This document shows, piece by piece, positions 9,164-17,726 of a stretch of DNA of 64,000 nucleotides. Source of the DNA: Roseococcus microcysteis. GTDB taxonomy: Bacteria > Pseudomonadota > Alphaproteobacteria > Acetobacterales > Acetobacteraceae. Position 1 is the stretch's first letter; every line of letters begins with the position of its first letter. The DNA lies in NCBI RefSeq assembly GCF_014764365.1, contig NZ_CP061718.1, positions 1,798,001 to 1,862,000 of the forward strand. The letters run 5' to 3'. The translations under genes and the position numbers were made by a program. The notes beneath the pieces were generated by a model that was given only the letters and a program-made list of their open reading frames with translations, was not told the origin of the DNA and searched no databases.

Positions 9164-9815
9164 GCTTGCCCAGAAAGGCCGCGTGCGCCGCCGCGCGCTC
9201 CTCCGGGACCTGGATGGGGCGTGGGGTGCGCGGGGCGGCGGCCTCCGTCGCCTGCACCAGCGCGGCCGCCGCGAAGGGCGCCGCACCCAGCGTCAGGCCA
9301 AGCTGCCGGCCGCCGCGCAGTTCCAGATAGACCTGGGCCAGCAGGCGCACGTCCAGCAGCGCGTTGTGGGTGGTGCGTTCGCTCAGATCAATTTCGAAGC
9401 GGCGGCACAGCGCGTCCAGGCTGTTGGGCGCGCCGGGGAAGCGTTCGCGGGCCAGCGCCAGGCTGTCCACCATGCGCGCGGCGTCGAGCGGCGGGCGGCC
9501 GGCGCGCACCAGCTCGGCGTCCAGGTGCTTGAAGTCGAAGGGCGCGTTGTGGGCGACGATGGGGCTGTCGCCCAGGAAGGCCAGCATCGCGTCCATCTGC
9601 GCGGCGAAGAGCGGCTTGCCCTCCAGGTCCGCACGGGTGAAGCCATGGATGCGCGAGGCCTCGGGCGGCACGTCGCGCTGCGGGTCAATGATGGCGTGGT
9701 AGAAGCGGCCCGTGGGCAGCAGGTTCATCACCTCGATGGCCGCGACCTCGATGACGCGGTGGCCTTCGCTGGGTTCGAAGCCCGTGGTCTCGGTGTCGAG
9801 GATGATCTCCCTCAT
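9135..9815 (-). CDS. dnaQ: DNA polymerase III subunit epsilon (3'-5' proofreading exonuclease)
   Basis: 226 residues, normal length. The DEDDh exonuclease motifs are present: ExoI ILDTETTGFEP at the N-terminus, ExoII HNAPFDFKHLD near residue 89, and ExoIII HNALLDVRLLAQ near residue 149. The C-terminal tail, which normally contacts the alpha subunit, is Ala/Pro-rich. It is last in an aroE-coaE-dnaQ operon, with a 4-bp ATGA overlap to coaE, an order common in alphaproteobacteria. Confidence 0.95.
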   Translation of the reverse strand: MREIILDTETTGFEPSEGHRVIEVAAIEVMNLLPTGRFYHAIIDPQRDVPPEASRIHGFTRADLEGKPLFAAQMDAMLAFLGDSPIVAHNAPFDFKHLDAELVRAGRPPLDAARMVDSLALARERFPGAPNSLDALCRRFEIDLSERTTHNALLDVRLLAQVYLELRGGRQLGLTLGAAPFAAAALVQATEAAAPRTPRPIQVPEERAAAHAAFLGKLKDPLWNRL

Positions 9816-10399
9816 CGCGCATCCTTCACGAGGCGCCGCACCGCGGCCTGGGCGTGGTGGCGCGACAGGCCGGTGCGGATGACATGGGTGGCCCGGCGGC
9901 GCTTCTGGGCGTCGGGCATCTGGCGGGCGAGGATGGCGTCGAGCCTTTCGGGCGTCATGCCGCCGCGCGCCAGCACGCGGGCGCGCTGCACGCGGGCGGG
10001 GGCGGAAACGACCAGGATGGCGTCGAACTCCCGCAGATCCCGCCGCGTCTCGAACAGCAGGGGGATGTCCAGCACCACCAGCGAAGCGCCGCGCGCCCGC
10101 GCGCGGGCCAGGAAGCGGCGCTGCTCGTCGCGCACCAGCGGGTGGACGATGCGCTCCAGCCGGGTCAGCGCCGTCGGGTTGCCGAGGACGGCGCGGCGCA
10201 GCGCCTCGCGGTTCACGCCCTGGGCGTTGGTGGTGCCGGGGAATTCGGCCTCAATGGGGCGCACGGCGCGGCCGCGCGGGCCTTGCAGGGCATGCACGGC
10301 GGCGTCGGCATCGAAGACCGGCACGCGCAGGCGGCGGAAGGCGGCGGCGGCGGTGGACTTGCCCATGCCGATGCTGCCGGTGAGGCCCCACACCTTCAT
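9812..10399 (-). CDS. coaE: Dephospho-CoA kinase
   Basis: 195 residues. The P-loop GLTGSIGMGKST is at the N-terminus. DADAAVHAL and the LDIPLLFETRRD segment are further family hallmarks. The enzyme phosphorylates the 3'-hydroxyl of dephospho-CoA in the last step of CoA synthesis. ATGA overlaps with both aroE upstream and dnaQ downstream imply translational coupling. Confidence 0.95.
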   Translation of the reverse strand: MKVWGLTGSIGMGKSTAAAAFRRLRVPVFDADAAVHALQGPRGRAVRPIEAEFPGTTNAQGVNREALRRAVLGNPTALTRLERIVHPLVRDEQRRFLARARARGASLVVLDIPLLFETRRDLREFDAILVVSAPARVQRARVLARGGMTPERLDAILARQMPDAQKRRRATHVIRTGLSRHHAQAAVRRLVKDAR

Positions 10400-11217
10400 C
10401 GGGCGGGGATGTCCGCGGCGAGCATGTCGAAGAGCGCCTGGTCCACCTCGGGCATCACGCCGAACCAGGCCTCGAAACCCGGCCGCGCCTGGTGCAGCAG
10501 CATGCCGAGGCCACCCACGGCGCGCAGGCCGCGGGCGCGGGCGGCGGCGAGCAACGGGGTTTCCAGCGGCACATAGACGATGTCCGCCACCAGGGCGTGG
10601 GGTGGCAGCGGGGCGAGGTCTAACTCCAGCGGCGGCTGGCCGGCCATGCCGAGGCTGGTGGCGTTCACCAGCAGGGCGGCGCCGTCGAGCGGGGGCGCCT
10701 CGGCCACCTCCACCGGGCCGCCCAGGGCTTCGGCCAGCGCCTCCGCCCGCGCGCGGGAGCGGTTGACCAGCGTGACGCGCGGCGCCCCCGCATCGAGCAG
10801 CGCGGCCGCGATGGCCCGCGCCGCCCCGCCCGCGCCCAGCACCACGGCCGGGCCCGAGGCGGCGTCATAGCCGCCCAGCGAGGCGAGGAAGCCAAAGCCA
10901 TCCGTGCAGTCGCCGGTGATGCGGCCGTCCGCGAAGACCAGCGTGTTCACGGCCCCGGCGCGGCGGGCGCGGTGCGTCACCTCGTCGCAGAGGGCGAAGG
11001 CGGCTTCCTTGTGCGGGATGGTCACGTTCATGCCGCGAAAGCCGCAGGCGGCGAGTGCGCGAACGCATTCGGCGAAGCGCTCGGGCGGGATGGCCAGCGG
11101 GACATAGGCGGCATCCAGCCCATGCGCCGCGATCCAGTGGTTGTGCATGCGGGGCGAGCGCGAATGCGACACGGGCCACCCCGCCACCCCCGCCAGCCTG
11201 GCCTTGCCAGAGATCAA
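10396..11217 (-). CDS. aroE: Shikimate dehydrogenase (NADP+)
   Basis: 273 residues. Substrate-site motifs are VSHSRSPRMHN at the N-terminus, NVTIPHKEAAF (catalytic Lys) and NTLVFADGRITGDCTDGFGF (catalytic Asp). The NADP site shows VLGAGGAARA and LVNRSRARAE. It reduces 3-dehydroshikimate in aromatic amino-acid synthesis. The start is a TTG at 11217, supported by GGGAGGG four to five bases upstream. It is first gene of the aroE-coaE-dnaQ operon. Confidence 0.95.
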   Translation of the reverse strand: MISGKARLAGVAGWPVSHSRSPRMHNHWIAAHGLDAAYVPLAIPPERFAECVRALAACGFRGMNVTIPHKEAAFALCDEVTHRARRAGAVNTLVFADGRITGDCTDGFGFLASLGGYDAASGPAVVLGAGGAARAIAAALLDAGAPRVTLVNRSRARAEALAEALGGPVEVAEAPPLDGAALLVNATSLGMAGQPPLELDLAPLPPHALVADIVYVPLETPLLAAARARGLRAVGGLGMLLHQARPGFEAWFGVMPEVDQALFDMLAADIPAR

Positions 11218-11265
11218 CGCACCCTCCCAGAACCAGCGCGCCCAAACAAACGGCCCGCGTGCAAA

Positions 11266-11290
11266 CCGGCCGCGGCTTTGCCGTGGCCGG
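11266..11290. other. Hairpin in the aroE upstream region
   Basis: Eleven-base arms 11266-11276 and 11280-11290, with one G-T pair, enclose a TTT loop. It lies about 50-75 bp upstream of the aroE start in a gap of 182 bp that holds no gene. It could be a leader structure; no T tract follows on either strand. Confidence 0.4.
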
Positions 11291-11367
11291 CACGAACCCT
11301 GCCAGGATCAACGCCGATTCGGGGCCCCCGGCAAGGCGCCGAAGGCGACTTGTTGGGGATAGGGCGC

Positions 11368-11398
11368 CCCCACGAAAGCGCGCAGCGATTTCGTGGGG
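11368..11398 (-). terminator. 3' hairpin after the thioesterase gene
   Basis: Perfect 10-bp stem (CCCCACGAAA with TTTCGTGGGG) around an 11-nt loop, directly after the stop codon on the minus strand. No T tract follows, so it may act as an RNA-stabilising 3' end or a weak terminator. It is related in sequence to the hairpin at 61001-61021. Confidence 0.5.
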
Positions 11399-11399
11399 A

Positions 11400-11828
11400 T
11401 TAAATGATCGCCGAGGGCACCAGCGTCGCCTGCATGGCGGCGCAAAGAACCTCCGAGCCATCCTCGGCCCGCATCCAGACCTCCGCCCGCGCCACCGTCA
11501 GCGTCCGGCCGGGCTTCAGCACCTCGGCGCGGGCAATGGCCATCACGCCGCGCGCCGGGCGGAGGAAATTCACCTTCAGTTCGGCCGTCAGCACCTCCTG
11601 CCCCGGCGGCAGGAGGGAGAGGGTGGCATAGCCGCAGGCATTGTCGGCCAGCGTGGTCAGCACGCCCGCATGCAGGAAGCCCTGCTGCTGGGTCAGCGTC
11701 TTGCGGAAGGGCGCCTCGATGGTGCAGCGGCCGGGGGCGACCTCGCTGATGCGCGCCTCGATCACGCGCATCAGGCCCTGCTGCGCGAAGCTCGCATCAA
11801 TGCGCTTCTGCATCTCGGAAAACGGCAT
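11400..11828 (-). CDS. PaaI-family (hot-dog) thioesterase
   Basis: 142 residues with the hot-dog fold pattern. HAGVLTTLADNACGYATLS supplies the HxGxxxxxxD-type catalytic region near residue 52, and ELKVNFLRPARG follows. These enzymes hydrolyse acyl- or aryl-CoA thioesters; the substrate is unknown. It starts 4 bp after the ubiE stop, so it shares the ubiE transcript. Confidence 0.85.
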   Translation of the reverse strand: MPFSEMQKRIDASFAQQGLMRVIEARISEVAPGRCTIEAPFRKTLTQQQGFLHAGVLTTLADNACGYATLSLLPPGQEVLTAELKVNFLRPARGVMAIARAEVLKPGRTLTVARAEVWMRAEDGSEVLCAAMQATLVPSAII

Positions 11829-11832
11829 GCCC

Positions 11833-12576
11833 TCAGAGCCTCCAGCCCGTGTGGATGGCGACGATGCCGCCGGAAAGGTTGCGGTGCGCCACGCGCTCCA
11901 GCCCCGCCGCCTCCATCTTGCGGGCCAGCGTGGCCTGGTCGGGGAAGGTGCGGATGCTCTCGGCCAGATAGCGATAGCTCTCGCTGTCCTTGGCGATACG
12001 GCCACCGATGGCCGGCAGCGCCTTGAAGGACCAGGCGTCGTAGAGGGGCGCCAGCGCCGCGATTTCCAGCTTGGAAAACTCCAGGCAATGGAACCGCCCG
12101 CCCGGCCGCAGCACGCGCCGCACCTCGCGCAGCACCGCGTCCTTGTCGGTGCAGTTGCGCAGGCCGAAGGCCATGCTGACCTTCTCCACGCTGCGGTCCG
12201 GCAAAGGCAGGTGCTCGGCATCGGCGCAGAGGAAGGAGAGGCCATGGGCGAAGCCCCGCTCCAGCGCGCGCCCCTGCCCCACCTGCAGCATCTCGGCATT
12301 GATGTCCGAGCAGATGACGCGCCCCGCGCCGGCCTTGAGCGCCAGGAAGCTGATATCCCCGGTGCCGCCCGCGAGGTCGAGCAGCGTCTCGCCCGGCCGC
12401 GGCTGGATGGCGTTGATGAAGATGCGCTTCCAGACGCGATGCACGCCGAGCGACATGAGGTCGTTCATCACGTCGTAGCGAGGGGCGACGCTGTCGAAGA
12501 CCTCCCGCACCAGGGTGGCCTTTTCCTCGGCCGGGACGGTCTTGAAGCCGAAATCGACGGTGGGCGTGTCGGTCAT
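11833..12576 (-). CDS. ubiE: Ubiquinone/menaquinone C-methyltransferase UbiE
   Basis: About 247 residues. Motifs are FDSVAPRYDVMNDLMSLG, the SAM-binding LLDLAGGTGDISF, SMAFGLRNCTD and FHCLEFSKLE, all diagnostic of UbiE. It methylates the 2-polyprenyl benzoquinol intermediate of ubiquinone synthesis. The start at MTDTPTVDFGFK (ATG 12576) matches the usual family N-terminus. It is divergent from mutM with about 65 bp between starts, a conserved alphaproteobacterial arrangement. Confidence 0.95.
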   Translation of the reverse strand: MTDTPTVDFGFKTVPAEEKATLVREVFDSVAPRYDVMNDLMSLGVHRVWKRIFINAIQPRPGETLLDLAGGTGDISFLALKAGAGRVICSDINAEMLQVGQGRALERGFAHGLSFLCADAEHLPLPDRSVEKVSMAFGLRNCTDKDAVLREVRRVLRPGGRFHCLEFSKLEIAALAPLYDAWSFKALPAIGGRIAKDSESYRYLAESIRTFPDQATLARKMEAAGLERVAHRNLSGGIVAIHTGWRL

Positions 12577-12630
12577 GCCGGGGATATAGCGCGCGGGGCC
12601 GAACTGCACCATGAGGGGCGCACGCGCGAA

Positions 12631-12635
12631 GGAGG
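12631..12635 (+). promoter_or_regulatory. Shine-Dalgarno GGAGG that decides the mutM start
   Basis: GGAGG ends 6 nt before ATT 12642 and 15 nt before TTG 12651. The normal spacing to ATT, and poor spacing to TTG, supports initiation at ATT. Confidence 0.6.
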
Positions 12636-12641
12636 CCCGCC

Positions 12642-13538
12642 ATTCCCGAATTGCCCGAAGTCGAGACCGTCATGCGCGGACTTGCCGCCGTTCTGGAGGG
12701 CCAGGTGATCCGCATGGCGGAGCTGCGCCGGCCCGACCTGCGCTGGCCCCTGCCCGCGCACCTGGCCGCCACGCTGGCGGGCGCGCGGGTGGAAGGGTTT
12801 CGCCGGCGTGGCAAATACATGCTGATGCGGCTGGAGGGGCGCGATAGCGTGCTGATCCACCTCGGCATGTCGGGCCGGATGGTGGCGCGGCACCGCGACG
12901 CGCCCTTCGTGCCCCGGACGGGCCCACAGGGTGCCGCGTCGGACGCGCGCGGCCACAACGCGCCACCCGAAGCCCATGAGCACCTGGTGATGGAGACCGA
13001 GGGCGGCTGGCGCGTGGGCTTCGTGGACCCCCGCCGCTTCGGCAGCCTCGACCTCGTGCCGCGCGAGGCCGAGGACAGCCACAAGCTGCTGGCGGGGCTG
13101 GGGCCGGAACCGCTGGAGGAAGGCTTCACCATCGCCGCGCTGGAGAAGGCGCTGGAAGGCCGCTTCACCCCCATCAAGGCCGCGCTGCTGGACCAGAAGA
13201 CGGTGGCCGGCCTCGGCAACATCTATGTGTGCGAGGCGCTGTTCCGCGCGGGCATCTCGCCGCGCCGGCTTTCGGCCACCATTCCAGGTGCGCGGGCCGC
13301 GCGGCTGCATGGCGCGATCCAGGCCGTGCTGCGCGAGGCCATCGCGGCCGGGGGCTCCAGCCTGCGCGACTATGTCCGCGCGGATGGCGAGGTGGGGCGC
13401 TTCCAGGACCGCTTCGACGTCTATGACCGCGAGGGCCAGCCCTGCCGCGACTGCCCCGGCCCGCCCCGCTGCCCCGGGATCACGCGGCTTGTGCAGTCCG
13501 GCCGATCCACCTTCTACTGCCCCAAACACCAGCGTTGA
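12642..13538 (+). CDS. mutM: Formamidopyrimidine-DNA glycosylase (Fpg/MutM), probable ATT start
   Basis: Bifunctional base-excision repair enzyme for oxidised purines, 298 residues. Reading from ATT 12642 gives the canonical PELPEVET N-terminus, with catalytic Pro2 and Glu3. The only conventional start in frame, TTG 12651, would give PEVET and lose the conserved PEL. Other hallmarks are GKYMLMRL (Lys57 region), [28 protein letters not shown] and a C-terminal zinc finger whose Arg lies in SGRSTFYC. The fourth zinc ligand appears to be His (CPKH) rather than Cys. An in-frame stop at 12612 excludes longer forms. Confidence 0.93.
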   Translation: MPELPEVETVMRGLAAVLEGQVIRMAELRRPDLRWPLPAHLAATLAGARVEGFRRRGKYMLMRLEGRDSVLIHLGMSGRMVARHRDAPFVPRTGPQGAASDARGHNAPPEAHEHLVMETEGGWRVGFVDPRRFGSLDLVPREAEDSHKLLAGLGPEPLEEGFTIAALEKALEGRFTPIKAALLDQKTVAGLGNIYVCEALFRAGISPRRLSATIPGARAARLHGAIQAVLREAIAAGGSSLRDYVRADGEVGRFQDRFDVYDREGQPCRDCPGPPRCPGITRLVQSGRSTFYCPKHQR

Positions 13539-13549
13539 GGACCGCCCAC

Positions 13550-14326
<777 letters not shown>

Positions 14327-14350
14327 GTTGGCCCGCCGGCCGCTCCCGGG

Positions 14351-14379
14351 TTGACGTTGCGGGGGGGCCGGCGTAAGAC
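14351..14379 (+). promoter_or_regulatory. Sigma-70-type promoter for rpsT
   Basis: TTGACG (14351-14356) and TAAGAC (14374-14379) are separated by exactly 17 bp, about 80 bp upstream of the rpsT start. This is the best -35/-10 pair seen in the window. Confidence 0.65.
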
Positions 14380-14456
14380 CGTGCCTCGCGCAGCGGCGGC
14401 CTCGCCTTCGCTGCTCCATCCTTTTCACTTGACATAGAGCGATAGCCCGCCCGCCC

Positions 14457-14729
14457 ATGGCCAACAACGCTTCCGCGCGCAAGCGCATCCGTCAGACCGC
14501 GAAGCGCACCGAGCGCAACCGTATGCGCCGTTCGCGCGTGCGCACCTTCCTGCGCAAGCTGGAACTGGCCATCGCCACCGCGGACAAGCCCAAGGCCGAG
14601 GCCGCGTTCCGCGAGGCCCAGCCTGAGATGCAGCGTGCCGTGACCAAGGGCGTGCTCCATCAGAACACCGTGGCCCGCAAGCTCTCGCGGCTTTCGGCCC
14701 GGATCAAGGCGCTCAGCGCCGCGGCCTGA
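14457..14729 (+). CDS. rpsT: 30S ribosomal protein S20
   Basis: 90 residues, normal length. The N-terminus [20 protein letters not shown] and the C-terminal [19 protein letters not shown] are typical bS20, binding the 5' domain and helix 44 of 16S rRNA. It lies between enoyl-CoA hydratase and dnaA with its own promoter and a downstream hairpin. Confidence 0.97.
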   Translation: MANNASARKRIRQTAKRTERNRMRRSRVRTFLRKLELAIATADKPKAEAAFREAQPEMQRAVTKGVLHQNTVARKLSRLSARIKALSAAA

Positions 14730-14757
14730 GGCCTGCCCTCAAAATAACCAGCTGTTG

Positions 14758-14790
14758 TGCGGCTGAAGGGGATTTCCCCTTCGGTCCGCA
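14758..14790 (+). terminator. Hairpin terminator after rpsT
   Basis: Inner stem GAAGGGG/CCCCTTC (14765-14771 with 14776-14782) around a 4-nt loop, and an outer stem TGCGG/CCGCA (14758-14762 with 14786-14790). It starts 29 bp after the rpsT stop. The T tract is poor, so efficiency is uncertain. Confidence 0.55.
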
Positions 14791-14862
14791 TTACTGCGTC
14801 CGCATGCCTTCGTGACAGTGGTGTTTCTATGCCACATGTGTCGCTCTGTTTCAGAGTCCCGC

Positions 14863-14879
14863 GAAGTGACGTTCACTTC
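14863..14879. promoter_or_regulatory. 17-bp palindrome upstream of dnaA
   Basis: GAAGTGA-CGT-TCACTTC, perfect 7-bp arms, in the 303-bp rpsT-dnaA gap, 154 bp before the dnaA start. The rest of this gap shows the rpsT hairpin and a small CTCTG/CAGAG hairpin but no gene. A two-fold symmetric operator is possible; the binding factor is unknown. Confidence 0.4.
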
Positions 14880-15032
14880 TTGAGCCGGACTCAGTTACTG
14901 TTGCACGCAAGGTGAAAGGCGGGTGGGCCCTACGGCCCTCGGGGCCCGGATAGGTTGCAATTGGTTCTCCGGGATTCGCCTCCCGGAAGGTTGTGCGGAA
15001 ACATCTCCGCGGTGGAGAGGCAGAGGTCGGGA

Positions 15033-16454
15033 ATGAATCACGAAGCCGGCGAACTCCCCCCGAATGCCGGGAAGGCCGCCACGGCCTGGGCCAAGGTTCG
15101 CAGCCGCCTCCGCCAGGAGGTGGGCGATGTGGAGTATCGGACCTGGCTGCGCCAGCTCACCCTCTCGGGCCTGGAGGGGGATGTCGCGCATATCACCCTT
15201 CCCACCCGCTTCCTGCGTGACTGGGTGCGCGACCATTACGGCGACCGCCTGCGCGTGCTGTGCCAGGCCGAGATGGGCGGCGTGCGCCGCGTGGAATTGC
15301 GCGTGGCGGCCGAGGCGCCGGAGCTGGTGCAGGAGGCCGTGGCCGCGCCCGCCTCGCCCCCCGGTCTCGCCGAGAGCCTGAGCCCCCCGCCCGCCGCACC
15401 CGCCGCCGCCGAGGGCGGGAAGAATGACTGGCTGGTGCCGCTCGACCCGCGCTTCACCTTCGACAGCTTCGTGGTCGGCAAGCCCAATGAATTCGCCCAT
15501 GCCTGCGCCCGCCGCGTCTCCGAACGCCCGGCCCAGGCGGGGTTCAACCCGCTGTTTCTCTATGGCGGGGTGGGGCTGGGCAAGACGCATCTGATGCACT
15601 CGATCGCCTGGTCCCTGCGCGAGCGCGAGGCGGAGCTGCAGATCGCCTACATGTCCGCCGAGAAGTTCATGTACCGCTTCATCAATGCGCTGCGGACGCA
15701 GAACATCATGGAGTTCAAGACGCAGCTGCGCTCGGTCCATGTGCTGATGGTGGACGATTTGCAGTTCCTGATCGGCAAGGACAACACGCAGGAAGAGTTC
15801 TTCCACACCTTCAACGCGCTGATCGACGCAGGCAAGCAGATCATCATCTCGGCCGACAAGGCGCCGAATGATCTCTCGGGCATCGAGGACCGGCTGCGGA
15901 CGCGCCTCTCGGGCGGCATCGTGGCCGATTTGCACGCCACCACCTATGAACTGCGCCTGTCCATCCTCCAGGCCAAGGCGGCCCATGCGGGGGTGGAGGT
16001 GCCGGCGCGGGTGCTGGAATTGCTGGCGCGCAAGATCGCCTCCAATGTCCGCGACCTGGAAGGCGCGCTGAACCGGATCGTGGCGCATGCCCGCCTCTTC
16101 GGCCGGCCCATCACGCTGGAGAGCGTGCCCGAGGTGCTGTCGGACATCCTGCGCGCGCATGACAAGCGCCTGTCCATTGACGACATCCAGCGCAAGGTGG
16201 CCGAGCACTACAACATCCGCCTGACCGAGATGGCCTCCGCCCGCCGCTCCCGCGCCGTGGCGCGGCCGCGCCAGGTGGCGATGTACCTGGCGAAGCAGCT
16301 GACCTCGCGCTCCCTGCCCGAGATCGGCAAACGCTTCGGTAACCGCGACCACACCACGGTGCTGCACGCGGTGAACAAGATCACGGAATTGATGCAGGAA
16401 GACCCGACCTTCGCGGAGGACGTGTCCCTGCTGCGCAAGATGCTGGAGATGTGA
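15033..16454 (+). CDS. dnaA: Chromosomal replication initiator protein DnaA
   Basis: 473 residues. Domain I is at about 10-90. An Ala/Pro-rich domain II linker follows. Domain III has Walker A GGVGLGKTHLMHS near residue 175 and Walker B VLMVDDLQFL. The domain IV DNA-binding signature is RSRAVARPRQVAMYL and RDHTTVLHAVNKI. It binds DnaA boxes and melts the origin. ATG 15033 is chosen over upstream in-frame codons because MNHEAGELPP is followed at once by domain I. proC starts 3 bp after the stop. Confidence 0.97.
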   Translation: MNHEAGELPPNAGKAATAWAKVRSRLRQEVGDVEYRTWLRQLTLSGLEGDVAHITLPTRFLRDWVRDHYGDRLRVLCQAEMGGVRRVELRVAAEAPELVQEAVAAPASPPGLAESLSPPPAAPAAAEGGKNDWLVPLDPRFTFDSFVVGKPNEFAHACARRVSERPAQAGFNPLFLYGGVGLGKTHLMHSIAWSLREREAELQIAYMSAEKFMYRFINALRTQNIMEFKTQLRSVHVLMVDDLQFLIGKDNTQEEFFHTFNALIDAGKQIIISADKAPNDLSGIEDRLRTRLSGGIVADLHATTYELRLSILQAKAAHAGVEVPARVLELLARKIASNVRDLEGALNRIVAHARLFGRPITLESVPEVLSDILRAHDKRLSIDDIQRKVAEHYNIRLTEMASARRSRAVARPRQVAMYLAKQLTSRSLPEIGKRFGNRDHTTVLHAVNKITELMQEDPTFAEDVSLLRKMLEM

Positions 16455-16456
16455 CC

Positions 16457-17266
16457 ATGGCGCTTCCCCCCCTGCTGCTTCTCGGTTGCGGCAAGATGGG
16501 CGGGGCCATGCTGTCGGGCTGGCTCGAACAGGGGCTGCCGCCCGAGACGGTGGTGGTCGAGCCCCATGCGCCCGCCATGGCGGGTTTCGCCGGGCGCGTG
16601 CGCCATGTCGCCACCACCGCCGAAATCCCGGCGGGTTTCCAGCCCGCCGCCGTCATCCTGGCCACCAAGCCGCAGGAGGCGCCGGTGGCCATCCCCGCGC
16701 TGGCGCCCTTCGCCCGGCCGGAGGTGGTGTTCCTCTCCATCATGGCGGGCAAGACGGTGGCGGGGCTCTCCGCGCTGCTCGGCCCCGAGGCCCGGGTGGT
16801 GCGCGCCATGCCCAACACGCCCGCCGCCGTGCGCCAGGGCTTCACCGTGGGCTTCGCGGGCCCTGGTGTGGAGGCGGGCCAACGCGACCTCTGCGACCGG
16901 CTGCTCTCCGCCATCGGCGAGGCCGCCTGGGTGGAGGATGAGGGCATGATTGACGCCGTCACCGCCGTCTCGGGCGGCGGGCCGGCCTATGTCTTCCTGC
17001 TGGCCGAGGTGATGGAGGCCGCCGCCCTCGACCAGGGCCTGCCGCCCGACCTTGCCCGCCGCATGGCGCGCGCCACGGTCGCGGGTTCCGGCGCCCTGCT
17101 GGGCGCGAGCGACCAGGATGCAGCGGCGCTGCGCCGGGCCGTCACCAGCCCCAAGGGCACGACGGAACGCGCGCTGGCCGTGCTGATGCGCGAGGGCGCC
17201 CTGCCCGAGCTGATGCGCGAGGCCATCGCCGCCGCCACCGCGCGCTCCCGCGAATTGGCGGGCTGA
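16457..17266 (+). CDS. proC: Pyrroline-5-carboxylate reductase
   Basis: 269 residues. The NAD(P) site LLLGCGKMGGAMLSGWL lies at the N-terminus. IMAGKTVAGL, RAMPNTPAAVRQG, and the C-terminal VSGGGPAYVFLLAE and TSPKGTTERAL are diagnostic. It makes L-proline from pyrroline-5-carboxylate. A GTG at 16451 overlaps the dnaA stop, but ATG 16457 better matches the family N-terminus. Confidence 0.95.
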   Translation: MALPPLLLLGCGKMGGAMLSGWLEQGLPPETVVVEPHAPAMAGFAGRVRHVATTAEIPAGFQPAAVILATKPQEAPVAIPALAPFARPEVVFLSIMAGKTVAGLSALLGPEARVVRAMPNTPAAVRQGFTVGFAGPGVEAGQRDLCDRLLSAIGEAAWVEDEGMIDAVTAVSGGGPAYVFLLAEVMEAAALDQGLPPDLARRMARATVAGSGALLGASDQDAAALRRAVTSPKGTTERALAVLMREGALPELMREAIAAATARSRELAG

Positions 17267-17369
17267 AGCGCGCTGCTGTCACGCAGCCTCCCCCGCCATG
17301 ATCGAGAGCGGGCTTCCGCGTTTTCGGTCATGCCACGTCAATACATCCCACGCTAAAGAGGCGGCGGGC

Positions 17370-17570
17370 CTACTCCGCACGCCTGCCACCGGCGCCCCAG
17401 ATCATCAGCCATTTGGCCGGCCAGACCCAGATAATCCCTGCCACAACGTAATAAACTGTCTGAACGGCCCAGTGCGCCAGCACCACATGATCGCCCAGCG
17501 CAACCACTGCCAAAATATACAAAACAAATCCGACGACGCCGATCAGGATGGCGAGAGAGGTGCGTGACAT
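17370..17570 (-). CDS. DUF2842 small membrane protein
   Basis: 66 residues with two membrane segments (LAILIGVVGFVLYILAVVAL and VYYVVAGIIWVWPAKWLMIW). The QTVYYVVAGIIWVWPA pattern fits the alphaproteobacterial DUF2842 family, whose function is unknown. It is convergent with proC across a 103-bp gap that contains only an imperfect hairpin (17297-17332). Confidence 0.7.
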   Translation of the reverse strand: MSRTSLAILIGVVGFVLYILAVVALGDHVVLAHWAVQTVYYVVAGIIWVWPAKWLMIWGAGGRRAE

Positions 17571-17620
17571 GGTGTTGACCTGATCTCCTGCGGAACATTG
17601 CCATAAAGCGGTGGGCGAGC

Positions 17621-17650
17621 TTGCGAATTACTGGCGGGGCGGCGTAGTCT
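17621..17650 (+). promoter_or_regulatory. Possible original apt promoter
   Basis: TTGCGA (17621-17626) and TAGTCT (17645-17650), 18 bp apart, lie about 60 bp upstream of GTG 17712, the likely original apt start. The insertion sequence now separates it from the apt body. Confidence 0.3.
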
Positions 17651-17726
17651 TGCCGGAGGCGAATTCCTGCGCGGTCCGTCTCGGACCGCCCGCCGAGCAC
17701 CGAAGAAAGCCGTGACAGAGCTCAGC

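Noticed and set aside
14429-14434. TTGACA just upstream of rpsT as a -35 box
   Set aside because: No acceptable -10 at 16-18 bp; the pair at 14351-14379 is better.
14730-15032. Possible origin of replication next to dnaA
   Set aside because: No cluster of DnaA boxes or AT-rich unwinding region was seen, and alphaproteobacterial origins are often elsewhere.
17297-17332. Imperfect hairpin between proC and DUF2842 as a terminator
   Set aside because: Several bulges and no T tract in the right place; too weak to list.
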